Positions 63,704 through 64,000 of a stretch of DNA of 64,000 bases are shown here, piece after piece. The notes under the pieces are model-generated. The model did no database searches, was not told where the DNA came from, and worked only from the letters and a program-made list of their open reading frames with translations. Source of the DNA: Amoebidium appalachense (taxonomy: Eukaryota; Ichthyosporea); the NCBI GenBank assembly GCA_963693365.1, contig CAVNZM010000016.1, forward strand, positions 3,782,001-3,846,000. Direction: 5' to 3'. Both the position numbers and the translations under genes were made by a program. Position 1 is the stretch's first letter; each line of letters opens with the position of its first letter.

Positions 63704-64000
63704 GTGCTGCCTTGGAATGAATGGGTTTGGCAGTACGAAGGTTGTTTGTTTTTGTGAGCTGGGCGAATGATGGTAGAAGATGGATTTGTTGTTTTGGCAA
63801 ATCCTTTTTTGTCCGGTTTTTCTGTTCACAGTACGTGTTCGTTTAAATACATCACGCATGCAAAAAGTTGTGTAGTTCAGTAAATAGCTTAGTTATGGTA
63901 AGGACAGTCTTACAGGGGCGTGAGGTCGACGTTTCGTGCTTTTTAGCAGTTTCCGTATTGTTCGACACATGCACCTTAACCCTTGAGACAGCACACGTGT
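63704..64000. other. Right-edge flank, possibly intron
   Basis: No feature recognised. If the GTAAGT at 63700 is used as a donor, this is intron of the large gene; otherwise it is its 3' flank. No AATAAA is seen. Confidence 0.4.

Overview
This is a eukaryotic nuclear window from an intron-dense genome. Genes are broken into short exons, often under 130 nt and down to 17 nt, with GT-AG introns. Introns and spacers are packed with (GT/CA)n, (GA/CT)n and very long homopolymeric G or C runs. Most long open frames (VCVC, THTH, poly-Pro, poly-Gly) are readings of these repeats and are not genes. A C1-domain syntaxin, a GPI-anchored mucin-like protein, a plant/fungal-type phospholipid methyltransferase and an F-box protein point to a unicellular eukaryote. 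I cannot name the lineage. All gene models were built by hand: exons were joined where splice sites, reading phase and family similarity agreed.

Layout, left to right. 1-213 (-): first exon of a secreted protein that runs off the left edge. 3198-10644 (-): complete 11-exon, 485-residue syntaxin-type (Qa) SNARE with two C1 zinc fingers between the N-terminal Sec1/Munc18-binding peptide and the Habc region. This is the most striking object in the window. 13580-14438 (-) and 15736-16974 (-): two tentative small multi-exon genes. 17966-19109 (-): two-exon GPI-anchored Ser/Thr-rich surface protein with a TATA box. 23423-28348 (+): four-exon F-box/leucine-rich protein. 31098 to about 36497 (-): phospholipid N-methyltransferase of the PEMT/PLMT type, 5' exon not found. 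41036-44070 (+): two-exon PH-domain protein. 47178-63703 (+): at least 19 exons of a large protein I do not recognise, which may continue past the right edge.

Mobile and repeat content: a sense-oriented family of poly(C)-tailed elements sits inside introns (two nearly full copies at 49999 and 58538, truncated or diverged copies elsewhere). There is a pogo/mariner-like MITE with TA duplication at 48350, a second inverted-repeat element at 5215, and an inverted pair of roughly 93-bp repeats near the left end. Several (CA)n tracts end directly in a 3' splice site and several (GT)n tracts begin at a 5' splice site, so microsatellites appear to form part of the splice signals.

Functional links are limited. 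The C1-syntaxin (membrane fusion, probable diacylglycerol sensing), the phospholipid methyltransferase and the PH-domain protein all concern membrane lipids, but they are separate transcription units and nothing shows co-regulation.
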